From assembly GCA_963775235.1 (NCBI GenBank), contig CAVZHY010000002.1:744001-808000 (forward strand): 64,000 bases of DNA, written 5' to 3'. Shown in pieces: positions 25,827-35,142 of the stretch; within the stretch, counting starts at the first letter, position 1, and every line of letters starts with the position of its first letter. The notes beneath the pieces are model-generated. The model searched no databases. It saw only the letters and a list, made by a program, of their open reading frames with translations, and was not told the origin of the DNA. The stretch comes from JBBDMC01 sp963775235 (GTDB lineage Bacteria > Pseudomonadota > Alphaproteobacteria > Rhizobiales > Kaistiaceae). A program made the position numbers and the translations under genes.

Positions 25827-26972
25827 ATGACGGCGGAAAGGCAGAGCAAGGATCTGCTCATGATGGCCATCTTTGCGGTGGCCGTGCTGACGATGCCGAT
25901 CTGGCTGGCGCCGCTTGGCGCGGGCTATCCCGACCTCCTCCAGCGTTTCGCCATCTACGGAATCTTCGCGATCGGCTTCAACATCCTGTTCGGCCTCACC
26001 GGCTACCTGTCGTTCGGCCACGCCGCATTCCTCGGCGTGGGTTCGTACACCACGATGTGGTCGTTCAAGCTTCTGACAATGAATGCGTTGCCAGCGCTCT
26101 TTTTTGCCGTCCTCCTTTCCGGCATCGCCGCACTGATCATCGGCTACCTCAGTCTGAGGCGCTCGGGCATCTACTTCTCGATCCTGACGCTTGCCTTCGC
26201 GCAGATGTCCTACAACCTCGCCTATTCGGTGCTAAGCCCGATCACCAACGGCGAGACCGGCCTGAGAGTTGTCGCCGGCGATCCGCACTATCTCGATGCG
26301 GCTTTTGGCTGGGTCCCCGGTGCCAGCCTGCCGACGCCTGAGTTCTTTGGCGTCAAGCTGGCTGGATACGGCGGATTCTATTTCGCTGCTGTCGTATTGA
26401 TCATCGCCTTTTTCGTTGCGCTCAGGATCTTCCGGTCGCCGTTCGGAATGGCCCTCAGGGCGATCAAGTCGAACCAGAACCGTTTGAGCTACGTGGGCTT
26501 CAACACCCGGCCCTACGCGCTGGCCGCTTTCGTCGTTTCCGGCATGTATGCTGGCCTTGCCGGCTCGCTGCTCGTCGTGACCGACCCGCTCGCGGGTGCC
26601 GACCGCATGCAATGGACGGCATCAGGCGAGGTGGTCCTGATGACAATCCTCGGCGGCACCGGCACCCTGCTCGGGCCGTTGTTGGGCGCCGGGATCATCA
26701 AATACTTCGAGCACATCTTCTCTGCCTTCAACCAGCATACGCTGGAGAGCGCGTTCTCGTTCCTGCCCACCGCCGTGCGCGACATCGTGGTGCCCGTCGC
26801 CAATCTCTTCGTCGGCGGCGGTTGGCAGCTGAGCCTCGGCCTCGTCTTCATGCTGATCGTTATCTTCCTGCCCGGCGGCATCATGGAGGGCCTGCGCCGC
26901 CTGGCGCTCGCCATCAGCCGCCGCGGGCCGCCGTCACCGTCGATACGTCAAGCCCAGCAGCCGGCCGAATGA
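25827..26972 (+). CDS. livM: Branched-chain amino-acid-type ABC permease (LivM family)
   Basis: Encodes 381 residues from the ATG at 25827, four bases after livH ends. FNILFGLTGYLSFGHAAFLG and ALRAIKSNQNRLSYVG are conserved LivM motifs; about ten membrane helices. The region at about 150-185 carries an insertion between helices. The stop overlaps the livG start (ATGA). Confidence 0.93.
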   Translation: MTAERQSKDLLMMAIFAVAVLTMPIWLAPLGAGYPDLLQRFAIYGIFAIGFNILFGLTGYLSFGHAAFLGVGSYTTMWSFKLLTMNALPALFFAVLLSGIAALIIGYLSLRRSGIYFSILTLAFAQMSYNLAYSVLSPITNGETGLRVVAGDPHYLDAAFGWVPGASLPTPEFFGVKLAGYGGFYFAAVVLIIAFFVALRIFRSPFGMALRAIKSNQNRLSYVGFNTRPYALAAFVVSGMYAGLAGSLLVVTDPLAGADRMQWTASGEVVLMTILGGTGTLLGPLLGAGIIKYFEHIFSAFNQHTLESAFSFLPTAVRDIVVPVANLFVGGGWQLSLGLVFMLIVIFLPGGIMEGLRRLALAISRRGPPSPSIRQAQQPAE

Positions 26973-27745
26973 GCACGCAACCCGCCCCCAACGTCGTCCT
27001 GCGCGTCACCGACGTTCACAAGAGCTTCGGCGGCCTGCACGCGCTGAGCGACATCAACCTCGACATCGAGGAGGGCCGGACCCGCGCCATCATCGGCCCT
27101 AACGGCGCCGGCAAGTCGACCCTTCTCAACATCTGCGTCGGGCGGCTGCCACCCGACTCCGGCACGGTGGTGTTCGCGGGCCAGACGTTGACCGGCAAGC
27201 GGCCGCACGAAATCAACCAGCTCGGCATCGCCCGTGTCTTTCAGACGCCGGAAATCTTCCCCGATCTGAGCGTCCTGCATAACGTGATCATTCCGGCGCT
27301 CGCCAAACGCGACGGCGCCTTCAGGGTCAACGGCTGGAAGTACCTTTCGGCTGAGAACGAGCTCATCCAGCACGCCGAGGCGGTGATCGACGATGTCGGC
27401 CTTGGCGACAAACTCGCCCAGGAGGCCGCCAGCCTGTCGCGCGGCGACAAGCGCCGGCTCGAGCTCGCCATGTGTCTTATCCAGGAGCCGCGCCTCCTCC
27501 TCCTCGACGAGCCCACCGCCGGCATGTCGCGGCTGGACACCAACCGCACCATCGACCTCCTCAAGAAGATCAAGGCACGCGGCATGACCAAGGTCATCAT
27601 CGAGCACGACATGCACGTCGTTTTCAGCCTCGCCGACCGGGTGACGGTTCTCGCCCAGGGCCGTATCATCGCCGACGGTTCGCCCGACCAGGTGCGGGGC
27701 AATCCCAAGGTGCAGGAGGCCTACCTCGGGGGCGCCCACCAATGA
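26969..27745 (+). CDS. livG: HAAT-family ABC ATPase (LivG)
   Basis: Encodes 258 residues from the ATG at 26969, overlapping the livM stop. Walker A GPNGAGKST, Q-loop VFQTPEIF, Walker B LLLLDEPTAGMSR and switch EHDMHVVF are present. The ABC signature reads LSRGDKRRLELAMCL, a variant of the usual LSHGEQRQLE in LivG proteins. The stop overlaps the next start by four bases. Confidence 0.93.
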   Translation: MSTQPAPNVVLRVTDVHKSFGGLHALSDINLDIEEGRTRAIIGPNGAGKSTLLNICVGRLPPDSGTVVFAGQTLTGKRPHEINQLGIARVFQTPEIFPDLSVLHNVIIPALAKRDGAFRVNGWKYLSAENELIQHAEAVIDDVGLGDKLAQEAASLSRGDKRRLELAMCLIQEPRLLLLDEPTAGMSRLDTNRTIDLLKKIKARGMTKVIIEHDMHVVFSLADRVTVLAQGRIIADGSPDQVRGNPKVQEAYLGGAHQ

Positions 27746-28533
27746 CCATCGCCGCCGACATTGCCGTCCCGATGACGATGACGACCGACCAATCCGCGAC
27801 CGCCACCGTCGCCGCGCCGGAGGCAGCCAACGCCTTCTTCGCCTGCCGCGACATCCACGCCTTCTACGGCGAGAGCTACGTCGTTCAGGGCGTGTCGCTC
27901 GACATCAGGGAAGGCGAGATCCTGGCGCTGCTCGGCCGCAACGGCGCGGGCAAGACCTCGACGCTGCGCGCGATCGCCCGCACCGACACACCGACGCTGA
28001 AGGGCGGCGAGATCGTCCTCGGCGGCAAGGCCATCCATGCGATGCGTTCCTACGAGGCGGCGCGCGCCGGCATCCAGCTCGTGCCCGAAGATCGCCGCAT
28101 CATCGGCGGCCTCAGCGTCGAAGAGAACCTGGTCCTCGCCCAGGTCGCCGAACCACGCGGCTGGTCGCGCGAACGCATCTACGAGGCCTTCCCGCGTCTG
28201 GCGGAGCGCCGCCGGCAGGAGGCGACGACCCTGTCGGGTGGCGAACAGCAGATGCTCGCCGTCGCCCGCGCGCTTTCCCGCGAAATCAAGCTGCTGCTTC
28301 TCGACGAGCCCTACGAGGGACTGGCCCCCGTGATCGTCCAGCAGATCGAGCAGATCGTCGCCAACATCAAGGCGGAAGGCATCACCACCATCATCGTCGA
28401 GCAGAACGCCATCGCCGCCCTGGAGCTTGCCGACCGCGCCGTCATCCTCGACATGGGTCAGGTCGTCTTTGCCGGACCCGCCGGTGAGGTCCTCAACAAC
28501 GCCGAGCTAAGGGCCGACTACCTGGCGGTTTGA
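27742..28533 (+). CDS. livF: HAAT-family ABC ATPase (LivF)
   Basis: Encodes 263 residues from the ATG at 27742, overlapping livG. A Thr/Ala-rich head of about 30 residues precedes the ATPase. Walker A GRNGAGKTS, LVPEDRRIIGGLSVEENL, signature LSGGEQQMLAVARAL, Walker B LLLLDEPYEGLAP and EQNAIAALELADRAVIL are standard LivF features. Last gene of the five-gene transporter operon. Confidence 0.93.
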   Translation: MTIAADIAVPMTMTTDQSATATVAAPEAANAFFACRDIHAFYGESYVVQGVSLDIREGEILALLGRNGAGKTSTLRAIARTDTPTLKGGEIVLGGKAIHAMRSYEAARAGIQLVPEDRRIIGGLSVEENLVLAQVAEPRGWSRERIYEAFPRLAERRRQEATTLSGGEQQMLAVARALSREIKLLLLDEPYEGLAPVIVQQIEQIVANIKAEGITTIIVEQNAIAALELADRAVILDMGQVVFAGPAGEVLNNAELRADYLAV

Positions 28534-28626
28534 TTGTCGCCCCCGGTTGACACGCCAGCAGGCCATAGAGGCACGGCACCCCCCGCGGACAGGGGCAAAG
28601 ATCCCGGTACTGATCGCACGTGCCGA

Positions 28627-30462
28627 TCAGCCTTCAGGCCGACGAGCCGAAGCACCGCCTGCCTCGATGGCGGCATGGACCGCCGCGAGGCCCTGAACCC
28701 AGGTGCCCGGAATACCTAGGCTGGCGACCAGAACAGCCGAGGCCGTCTCCCGGTCGACATCGTCGCGATCGGTTTGCTTCCTGTCGGGTTCGTCCGCGAC
28801 GACGAAAACCTGCTGCGCCTCCACGATCGGCGTGTTGTCGATCGGAAAACGGAGAATTCCGGCAAAAGGCACGATGACGATGTCGGCCACAACCCGGTCG
28901 CCATGGCTCAACACGTCGATCTTGTTCGCCGCCGCCAACGCCCAGATTGTGGCATCCACGGCGTGTCGAACGCCGGGCCTTGCGAACTCGCGCCAGTGAA
29001 AGATCGCGATCCGCCGTCCAGCGTCGATTCCGCCGGTGATGAGGTCCATGGTTGATTTGCGCGTTCCGGAGTCCCGGTTGAAGTCGTCGACGAACAACAA
29101 GTCATATGCGGGGTGCGGTGGCCGGTCGGGCAGCAGCCGCCTCGGCGCCGGAAATGGTCGCGAGGTGGCTTGGGGATCGATGAATGGAGGGTGTGTGTTC
29201 CGCCACCATCTGGCCGCATCGAGGTAGTCGCGCCGGAGTTCGAAATGCAGCGTGTCGAAATGGGTCTCGCTGTGCCCGCTCAGGGAGGTATCCGATCGGA
29301 TGCCGAAGGACAATGGCACGCGGTGACGGGTCATGACGAATGCGCCGGCGCCGAACGCGGCGTCGGCTCGCGCGATGAACTCACCGTCGCCGGAAGCCCG
29401 AACCCGGTCCCACCCGCCGAGCCTGGTAAGCACCGTGCGCTGAAACATGAAAGAGGATGGATTGAGTGTGATCAGCCGCTCACGTGGCTGCCACTCGACG
29501 CCGAACCTGAGGTTTCGGTCCGTTCTCGCCCAGAACGAGCGCGATCCGACAACGCCCGGACGGGATGTCATATCGCGCCATTGCGTCTCGATTTTCTGCG
29601 GGTGTGACCAGTCATCGCTATCGTGGGTGGTGATGACGTCGCCCGTCGCCCTGTTGGCGGCAAGATTGCGCGCGACGTAGGCGCCCTGGTTGACCTCCTG
29701 ACGGATCGCCGTCACCCGAGGGTGTGAGCCCGCAACGGCATCGACGATGCTCCAGGTGTCGTCGGAGCTCGCGTCGTCGACCACGATCAGCTCGAGATTC
29801 GGCCACGTCTGGGACAGCACGCTGTTTATCGCCAGCCGCACGGTCGCCGCCGCGTTATGCACCGTCATGATCACGCTGACCTTCGGCGCGTCAGCGATCT
29901 TCAATCCCGACGTGCCGGGAACGGAGAGGTTGTCGAGGCTGAGTGGAGCATAAGGGTCCGCCCTGGCGAGAACGGCGAAACCACCACTCGCGAGCGCGCG
30001 GTTGATCCACCCCAGTCGCGTCGCGTCCTGCGTTGGATCGTGCGCAAAGCAGTTGGCGTAGGCCAGGCAGAGGTCCGCGTCGGCAACGCCCCTGTCCAGT
30101 TCCCGCCCCAGCACTTGCCGCGCCTCATCGGTCCGGCCCAGGGCGATCAAGGCCTCGGATTCGAGAATGTGCGGCCAGATGGAACGGGCCGGGAGACGAT
30201 CGAAAGATCTCGCAAGGCGCACCATCTTGACGGCGACCTGGTAAGTCCCGCGACAAAAGTGCCAGTTGGCCAAGGCATAGGCAGCGCGGCGCCGTTCGTC
30301 AGGGGCGGGCGAACGCAACCTCAGCCACTCGAGTTCCCGCAGGGCAGGTTGCGAAAACCCGCTCCATAAGCTCTTCTCCAGTTCGCTGGCGGACTGCGTT
30401 GGGTGCACGTCGCGCCCGCCGGCTCCGCCCGTGGGCCGGTCACGGCGTCTTGGCTGATGCAC
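28627..30462 (-). CDS. Family-2 glycosyltransferase with TPR-like N-terminus
   Basis: Encodes 611 residues from a GTG at 30462 (a GTG at 30408 is an alternative). About 20-150 is helical and TPR-like (ILESEALIALGRTDEARQVL). The GT-A domain (about 190-400) has the GT2 opening VSVIMTVHNAAATVRLAINS, nucleotide-binding VVDDASSDDTW and a metal-site motif HDSDDW. The last 170 residues carry a separate Rossmann-like region (LLFVDDFNRDSGTRKSTMDLI, GIDAGRRIAIFHW) of unclear role. A sugar transfer to a polysaccharide, lipid or small molecule is likely; acceptor unknown. It converges on livF and is divergent from the next glycosyltransferase. Confidence 0.85.
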   Translation of the reverse strand: MHQPRRRDRPTGGAGGRDVHPTQSASELEKSLWSGFSQPALRELEWLRLRSPAPDERRRAAYALANWHFCRGTYQVAVKMVRLARSFDRLPARSIWPHILESEALIALGRTDEARQVLGRELDRGVADADLCLAYANCFAHDPTQDATRLGWINRALASGGFAVLARADPYAPLSLDNLSVPGTSGLKIADAPKVSVIMTVHNAAATVRLAINSVLSQTWPNLELIVVDDASSDDTWSIVDAVAGSHPRVTAIRQEVNQGAYVARNLAANRATGDVITTHDSDDWSHPQKIETQWRDMTSRPGVVGSRSFWARTDRNLRFGVEWQPRERLITLNPSSFMFQRTVLTRLGGWDRVRASGDGEFIARADAAFGAGAFVMTRHRVPLSFGIRSDTSLSGHSETHFDTLHFELRRDYLDAARWWRNTHPPFIDPQATSRPFPAPRRLLPDRPPHPAYDLLFVDDFNRDSGTRKSTMDLITGGIDAGRRIAIFHWREFARPGVRHAVDATIWALAAANKIDVLSHGDRVVADIVIVPFAGILRFPIDNTPIVEAQQVFVVADEPDRKQTDRDDVDRETASAVLVASLGIPGTWVQGLAAVHAAIEAGGASARRPEG

Positions 30463-30659
30463 AGAAGGTCACTCGGCCGGGAGCGTTTGATTGAAAGAAT
30501 AGTATCTGATGTTCATCGCCACTATCCGGCTTTTCTGCTCGCCGCGGCTGGGCCAGGTTGTAATTTCAGCAGCAGCGCCCGGGCGAATTAGGCCCTGACG
30601 ATGCTGCTCCGTTACGATAGGACAAACGGATCAGCATTCCCGCCTCCCGTCGGCCGCCA

Positions 30660-31814
30660 ATGCGCATTGCCTTCGTAGACGCGACCTCGCGCGATTATAC
30701 GCCCGAAACGCCCTTGCGTTTCCCCCTCGGCGGGATGCAGTCGGCCATCTGCTATCTGTCGGTCGAACTGGCGGCCCGCGGGCACCTCGTCTCTCTTTTC
30801 AATAATACAAGCACGCCGGGAACCTTCAACCAAGTGCGTTGCACCAACTTCAGCGATCCTCGTGCCTTACGGGATATTGGTGCGTCCGACGTGATCGTCG
30901 CAATTTCAACCATTGGCGAAAGGCTGCGGCGTGCGGGAATCAAGGTCCCGGCGATCTACTGGATCGGACACGATATCGACCAGGCCGCGGTGCGTCGTCT
31001 GGAACTGCTCAGCGAGCGCGAAAGTTGGACACGCATCGCCTTCAAGAGCGAATGGCAGCGCGACAGGTTCGTGCGCACCTTCCCGATTGACCCCGCGCGC
31101 ACCGCCTTGTTGCGGAACGCGATGTCGCCGGCGTTTTTGCGCCTGCCCAGACGTTCCACGTACTTCTTCGAGAGCCCGGCATTACCGGTATTGGCGTACA
31201 CCAGCACGCCGTTCCGCGGTCTCGGGGTCCTCGCGCGGGCCTTTCCGCTGGTGCAGAGGCAACTGCCCGGAATAAGCGCCCGCATATACTCCGGCATGGC
31301 CGTCTACGGGAGAGGCGCTGAAGACGCGGAGTTTGCCAGGCTCTACGATCTGTGTCGGAGTACGGACGGCGTGGATTACATCGGGTCCGTGGACCAGCAG
31401 ACCCTCGCCGAGGGCCTGGCCGCCTGTGATATCCTCGCCTACCCAAGTACCTTCGCGGAAACCGCCTGTACCTCGTTTATCGAGGCCGCGAGTGCGGGCT
31501 GCCTCCTGATTTCAACCGATCTCGGGGCGCTGCCGGAGACTGGGTCGGGGTACGCGTTCCTGATGCCCACTTCCGGACGAAACCTCGATTCCCGCCAGAT
31601 GGTGTTCGGCTATGCTAGACACCTCGTCGAAACCATTCGCGCGGCATATGCGAATCCCGCGGAATTCAGGAAGAAGATCGATGCGCAGGTTGATTTCTTT
31701 CGGAAAAACTATACCTGGCCCGGGCACGCCGCCGAGTGGGAGTTACTCTTCGAAAATTTGATCGGGCCCACTTCGCCCCTCCAACGGTCGCAGCCAGCAG
31801 ATGATCTCGCATGA
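30660..31814 (+). CDS. Glycosyltransferase, GT4/GT1 (GT-B) family
   Basis: Encodes 384 residues. The N-terminal Rossmann half has a glycine-rich loop PLGGMQSAICYLSVELAARGH; the C-terminal half has TSTPFRGLGVLARAFPLV and the nucleotide-sugar site STFAETACTSFIEAASAGCLLI (an E-x7-E arrangement typical of retaining GT-B enzymes). No membrane segment. First gene of a plus-strand group with two sulfotransferases; the next gene starts 14 bases before this one ends. Confidence 0.88.
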   Translation: MRIAFVDATSRDYTPETPLRFPLGGMQSAICYLSVELAARGHLVSLFNNTSTPGTFNQVRCTNFSDPRALRDIGASDVIVAISTIGERLRRAGIKVPAIYWIGHDIDQAAVRRLELLSERESWTRIAFKSEWQRDRFVRTFPIDPARTALLRNAMSPAFLRLPRRSTYFFESPALPVLAYTSTPFRGLGVLARAFPLVQRQLPGISARIYSGMAVYGRGAEDAEFARLYDLCRSTDGVDYIGSVDQQTLAEGLAACDILAYPSTFAETACTSFIEAASAGCLLISTDLGALPETGSGYAFLMPTSGRNLDSRQMVFGYARHLVETIRAAYANPAEFRKKIDAQVDFFRKNYTWPGHAAEWELLFENLIGPTSPLQRSQPADDLA

Positions 31815-32415
31815 GCACGCACTTGTGTTCGTTCATGTCCCGCGGACAGGGGGCACCAGCATCGAGCGGGCGTTCGGCGCTGAGGAATACGAGGGAAAAC
31901 ACCGCACCGCGCGGGAACTGCGCGATGCGCTGGGCACGTCGCGTTGGAACAGATACTTCAAGTTTTCAGTTGTGCGAAATCCGTGGGCAAGGGCGGTTTC
32001 GTACTACCGCTGGCGCGGGCAGCGCGGCAAGGAGGCACTCGGGCGATCTTTCGACCAGTGGATCGAACTGGTTCTGCGGCCGGACTTCACGCCTGACCCT
32101 GGGGGCGATCGGCGTCCGCAGGTCGCTCTCAGTGACTTTCGAAGGGCAGTCGGCACGCAGCTCGACATGGTCGCCGACGCGGACGGAACGCTGCTTGTCG
32201 ACGCGATCGTGCGGTTCGAGCGGCTGCAAACGGAGTTCGACGCGATTTGCGGACGCGCCGGGCTGGAGCAGAGGGAGCTTCCCCAGGTCAATCAACTGTC
32301 GTACGACCGCGAGGATTACCGTCGCTTCTATGGCCCCCGCAGCGCGCACCTGGTGGCGGACCATTACCGCCGTGATATCGATTCCTTCGGATATCGCTTT
32401 TCCACGTCCGAATAG
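31801..32415 (+). CDS. PAPS-dependent sulfotransferase, Sulfotransfer_2-like
   Basis: Encodes 204 residues. The 5'-phosphosulfate loop reads VHVPRTGGTSIERAF and the 3'-phosphate motif FSVVRNPWARAVSYYRW, the two PAPS-binding elements of Sulfotransfer_2-type enzymes. It would transfer sulfate from PAPS, probably to a sugar hydroxyl since it overlaps the glycosyltransferase gene by 14 bases. No signal peptide or anchor, so the reaction is cytoplasmic. Confidence 0.87.
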   Translation: MISHEHALVFVHVPRTGGTSIERAFGAEEYEGKHRTARELRDALGTSRWNRYFKFSVVRNPWARAVSYYRWRGQRGKEALGRSFDQWIELVLRPDFTPDPGGDRRPQVALSDFRRAVGTQLDMVADADGTLLVDAIVRFERLQTEFDAICGRAGLEQRELPQVNQLSYDREDYRRFYGPRSAHLVADHYRRDIDSFGYRFSTSE

Positions 32416-32498
32416 GGCGGCGTGTGCCGATGGCGGGGCGCGAGAATTGAGCCGACGGCGATGGAAGAAGGGCGAGGACGGACCTGTCCGGAACAGAC

Positions 32499-33296
32499 AT
32501 GAACCGCGTTGAGCCGGACCACCCTGTCGGACAGCTCGTGTTTGTCGGCATCGGCCGATCGGGCTCGACGTTGCTTGGTGAGATTCTGAATCATCACCCC
32601 GAGTGCCTTATCTCCAACGAGGTCCGCTACCTGGAGCGTGTCATCAGGGGGGAGCCGGCGGAACGAGTGCTTCGCGAAGTTCGCGCCGCAGCCCTCTTTC
32701 AGTTCGAGCACGGACTCGAGGAGCACATGAAGCGGCGCGGCTCGCACATTGACAACAGCCAGAGCCGCTGGGTCACCTTCAAGTCTTTCAAGGACGATCC
32801 CGATTTTACCAAGGCGGCCATCCGCGTCATCGGGGATAAGAAGGCCGGAGGGAGTACGGCCGCATATGTCCGCCGACCCCGGGCGGTTTTGAAGTTTCTG
32901 ACGGAAACTCCCGGCATGCATTGCGTCCAGATCGTTCGCGATCCGGTGGTCCTTGGTCTTTCCCGCATGACACACGACCCCCGCGCGACGGATTTCGCCG
33001 CCGCTTGCGAGCACATGATCCGCTACGCCCACGCGGGTCACCAGCTCGGCGCCCGCTCGGGGATCCCGTATCTCATGGTCCATTACGAGGATCTGCTGCG
33101 CGATCCTTCGGCGGAGATCCAGCGGGTACTGGATTGGCTTGGCCTTGCGGCCACGAACAGCTGGCTGGAAAAAATCCGCACGCGGATTGGGGAGCCTCGC
33201 CCGACGGTCGACCAGCCGGCTCATCGGCAGATCGCGCGACGGCTGGTCGAGAAATACGGCGCAGAGGCCGAGTTCGGACGCTATTTCGAGTCCTGA
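32499..33296 (+). CDS. PAPS-dependent sulfotransferase, Sulfotransfer_3-like
   Basis: Encodes 265 residues. VFVGIGRSGSTLLGEILN is the 5' PAPS loop and VQIVRDPVVLGLSR the 3'-phosphate site; YLMVHYEDLLRDPSAEIQRVLDWLG is the conserved C-terminal element of this family. Only distantly similar to the preceding sulfotransferase, so the two probably act on different positions or acceptors. 83 bases separate them. Confidence 0.87.
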   Translation: MNRVEPDHPVGQLVFVGIGRSGSTLLGEILNHHPECLISNEVRYLERVIRGEPAERVLREVRAAALFQFEHGLEEHMKRRGSHIDNSQSRWVTFKSFKDDPDFTKAAIRVIGDKKAGGSTAAYVRRPRAVLKFLTETPGMHCVQIVRDPVVLGLSRMTHDPRATDFAAACEHMIRYAHAGHQLGARSGIPYLMVHYEDLLRDPSAEIQRVLDWLGLAATNSWLEKIRTRIGEPRPTVDQPAHRQIARRLVEKYGAEAEFGRYFES

Positions 33297-33315
33297 TGCT
33301 CCGGGCCTTTCGTAT

Positions 33316-33585
33316 TTAACGGCCGGGCGATACGGGCACGCATCCCGATGACGCGGCCTCCTCATCCAGCATCGCCATGCTGAGATGTACGAAGCAGCAC
33401 CGACGTCTCGGCCGGATCGTTGTCAGGGCGCCGGTCGGCAACCGCGCCTTGACCGCCTTGCCTGCGGTGTTTCGCGGCAGCTCCTGCACGAAGACCAATT
33501 AAGTGGGCCCGCGGCGTCGTTCACACGCTGGTGCTTTCGCAGCGCGTGTTCGTCGGCGTGAGGCTGCGTATCGCCGGTGGCTCGG
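33316..33585 (-). pseudogene. Remnant of the C-terminus of an AMP-forming acyl-CoA/adenylation enzyme
   Basis: On the minus strand FVQELPRNTAGKAVKARL (around 33490-33435) reads like the A10 motif of adenylation enzymes, with its catalytic lysine. A further piece of about 15 residues, ALRKHQRVNDAAGPL, resembling the stretch just before A10, lies upstream in another frame, and a TAA separates them. Nothing else of the enzyme is left. It directly follows an intact adenylation gene and looks like the tail of a lost second copy. Confidence 0.6.
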
Positions 33586-35031
33586 TCAGCCATCGGTTTC
33601 GACCAGGGCGCGCAGCTGGAGACGCGCGACTTTGCCCGCGGACGTGCGTGGCAGGCGATCAACGCGAAATAGTTTACGCGGCGCGCGCACGCCCAGGCGC
33701 TCGCGGCAGTATCTCTGCAACGCCACGAGATCGATTTGTTCGTTCGCGGCCACGACGAGTACGGGAATGTCACCGTGTACCGTTGACCTGAAGGGTATGG
33801 CCGCGCACTCGATGACGCCGGGATACGCGTCGGCAACGGCCTCGAGTTCAGCCGGGGATATCTTGACACCCGAGAGGTTCATCACGTGGTCCGACCTTCC
33901 CTCGAGCACGATCGAGCCGTTAGCCGTAAGGTGGCCGATGTCGCCGGGATAGAACCAGCCGTCGCGAAACGTCTGCGCCGACAGCGCGTCGTCGCCGAGG
34001 TAAGCACTGATCATGCCAGCCGTGCGAACCCGGATGGCGCCGCTGTCCTCCACCTTCGCGACGCGCCCGTCAGATTCTACGATTTCGACGGCCACGTTGG
34101 GAGGCGGGCGTCCGACCGAGTTTGCGGCTTCGGCATCGGGCGGTCTTCGGATCGAAATAAGGCCGCACTCGGTCGCGCCGTAGACGACCTCTATGTGGTC
34201 GCTGAGCGTTCCGCAAAGTGAACGTGTCAGCGAGGTACCAACGAGCGAGCCGAATACCCGCACGCGCGTGTTTGGTAGCCGCCGGGCCGTCGACCGACCG
34301 TCGATCGCGTCGATCATGCTGCGTGCCTGACCGGACGACATGCTGATCATGGTCACGCCGTGTTGCGCACAGCCGTCCACCAGCGACAATCTGCCGGCAT
34401 CGAAAAAGACATTGGTTCCGCCAAGATACACCGTGTAAAGGCGGTGGCGGAGCGCCGCATAAAATTCTACTGACGTGGGGCAATACAGAACGTGCGGTGG
34501 GCTGGGCCAGCATGATGTCAGCGCTTGGGCGACAAGCCGGTGGTGCGTCATCGGCATGATCTTCGCTCGCCCGGTCGTTCCCGAGCTTGTGGCCAGAACC
34601 GCGACGGTATCCGGTGAAGGGAATGGCAGATCGATCCGGTCCGTCTCCGGATCGGCAAAGATCCGGTCGTACTCCGGCATCCAGGATTCACGCGGCTCCG
34701 GCAGACCGGACTGTCCATCGGCAATCATGGTCGCCACGCCGCACTGACGCGCCAACTCGGCTCGAACCACCACCGGCTCATGGCTGGCCAAGGTCAATTG
34801 CGGGCAGCCTATCCGCATCAAAGCAAGGGCGGTGACCAGGTGGTGGTATTGATCGCGCACGCTGATCCCGACGCGCGTACCGGGGTCGACACCCGCTTTC
34901 AACATCGAGGCGGCAAGGCGATCGACCGATCGCGCGAGGTCGCCAAATGACACGCTCCTTCCGTCGTGTCTCACCGCCACTTGCGCGGCAGAGGCGACAG
35001 CCAGCTCTTGCACTCGCTGCGGGATCGTCAT
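33586..35031 (-). CDS. Stand-alone AMP-forming adenylation enzyme (acyl-CoA synthetase/NRPS A-domain family)
   Basis: Encodes 481 residues. ANL-superfamily motifs in order: A3 SSGTTGRAKIMPMTHH, A5 VYGATECGLISI, A7 FYPGDIG, A8 GRSDHVMNLSGVKISPAELE and A10 LPRTSAGKVAR with the catalytic K467. It should activate a carboxylic acid as an adenylate and load it on a thiol, either CoA or the carrier domain encoded just upstream. At 481 residues it has no fused carrier. Substrate cannot be read with confidence. It ends beside an adenylation-gene remnant. Confidence 0.88.
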   Translation of the reverse strand: MTIPQRVQELAVASAAQVAVRHDGRSVSFGDLARSVDRLAASMLKAGVDPGTRVGISVRDQYHHLVTALALMRIGCPQLTLASHEPVVVRAELARQCGVATMIADGQSGLPEPRESWMPEYDRIFADPETDRIDLPFPSPDTVAVLATSSGTTGRAKIMPMTHHRLVAQALTSCWPSPPHVLYCPTSVEFYAALRHRLYTVYLGGTNVFFDAGRLSLVDGCAQHGVTMISMSSGQARSMIDAIDGRSTARRLPNTRVRVFGSLVGTSLTRSLCGTLSDHIEVVYGATECGLISIRRPPDAEAANSVGRPPPNVAVEIVESDGRVAKVEDSGAIRVRTAGMISAYLGDDALSAQTFRDGWFYPGDIGHLTANGSIVLEGRSDHVMNLSGVKISPAELEAVADAYPGVIECAAIPFRSTVHGDIPVLVVAANEQIDLVALQRYCRERLGVRAPRKLFRVDRLPRTSAGKVARLQLRALVETDG

Positions 35032-35142
35032 TGCGGCAATCGGCCCACAGGAACGAGAAAGGCCCTGTTCATCGAACGGTGATGTTGGGATCCGCCCGAA
35101 GAGCTGCGCTGCCCCGGTTGCGCATGAGTTCGGCTCACGTGG

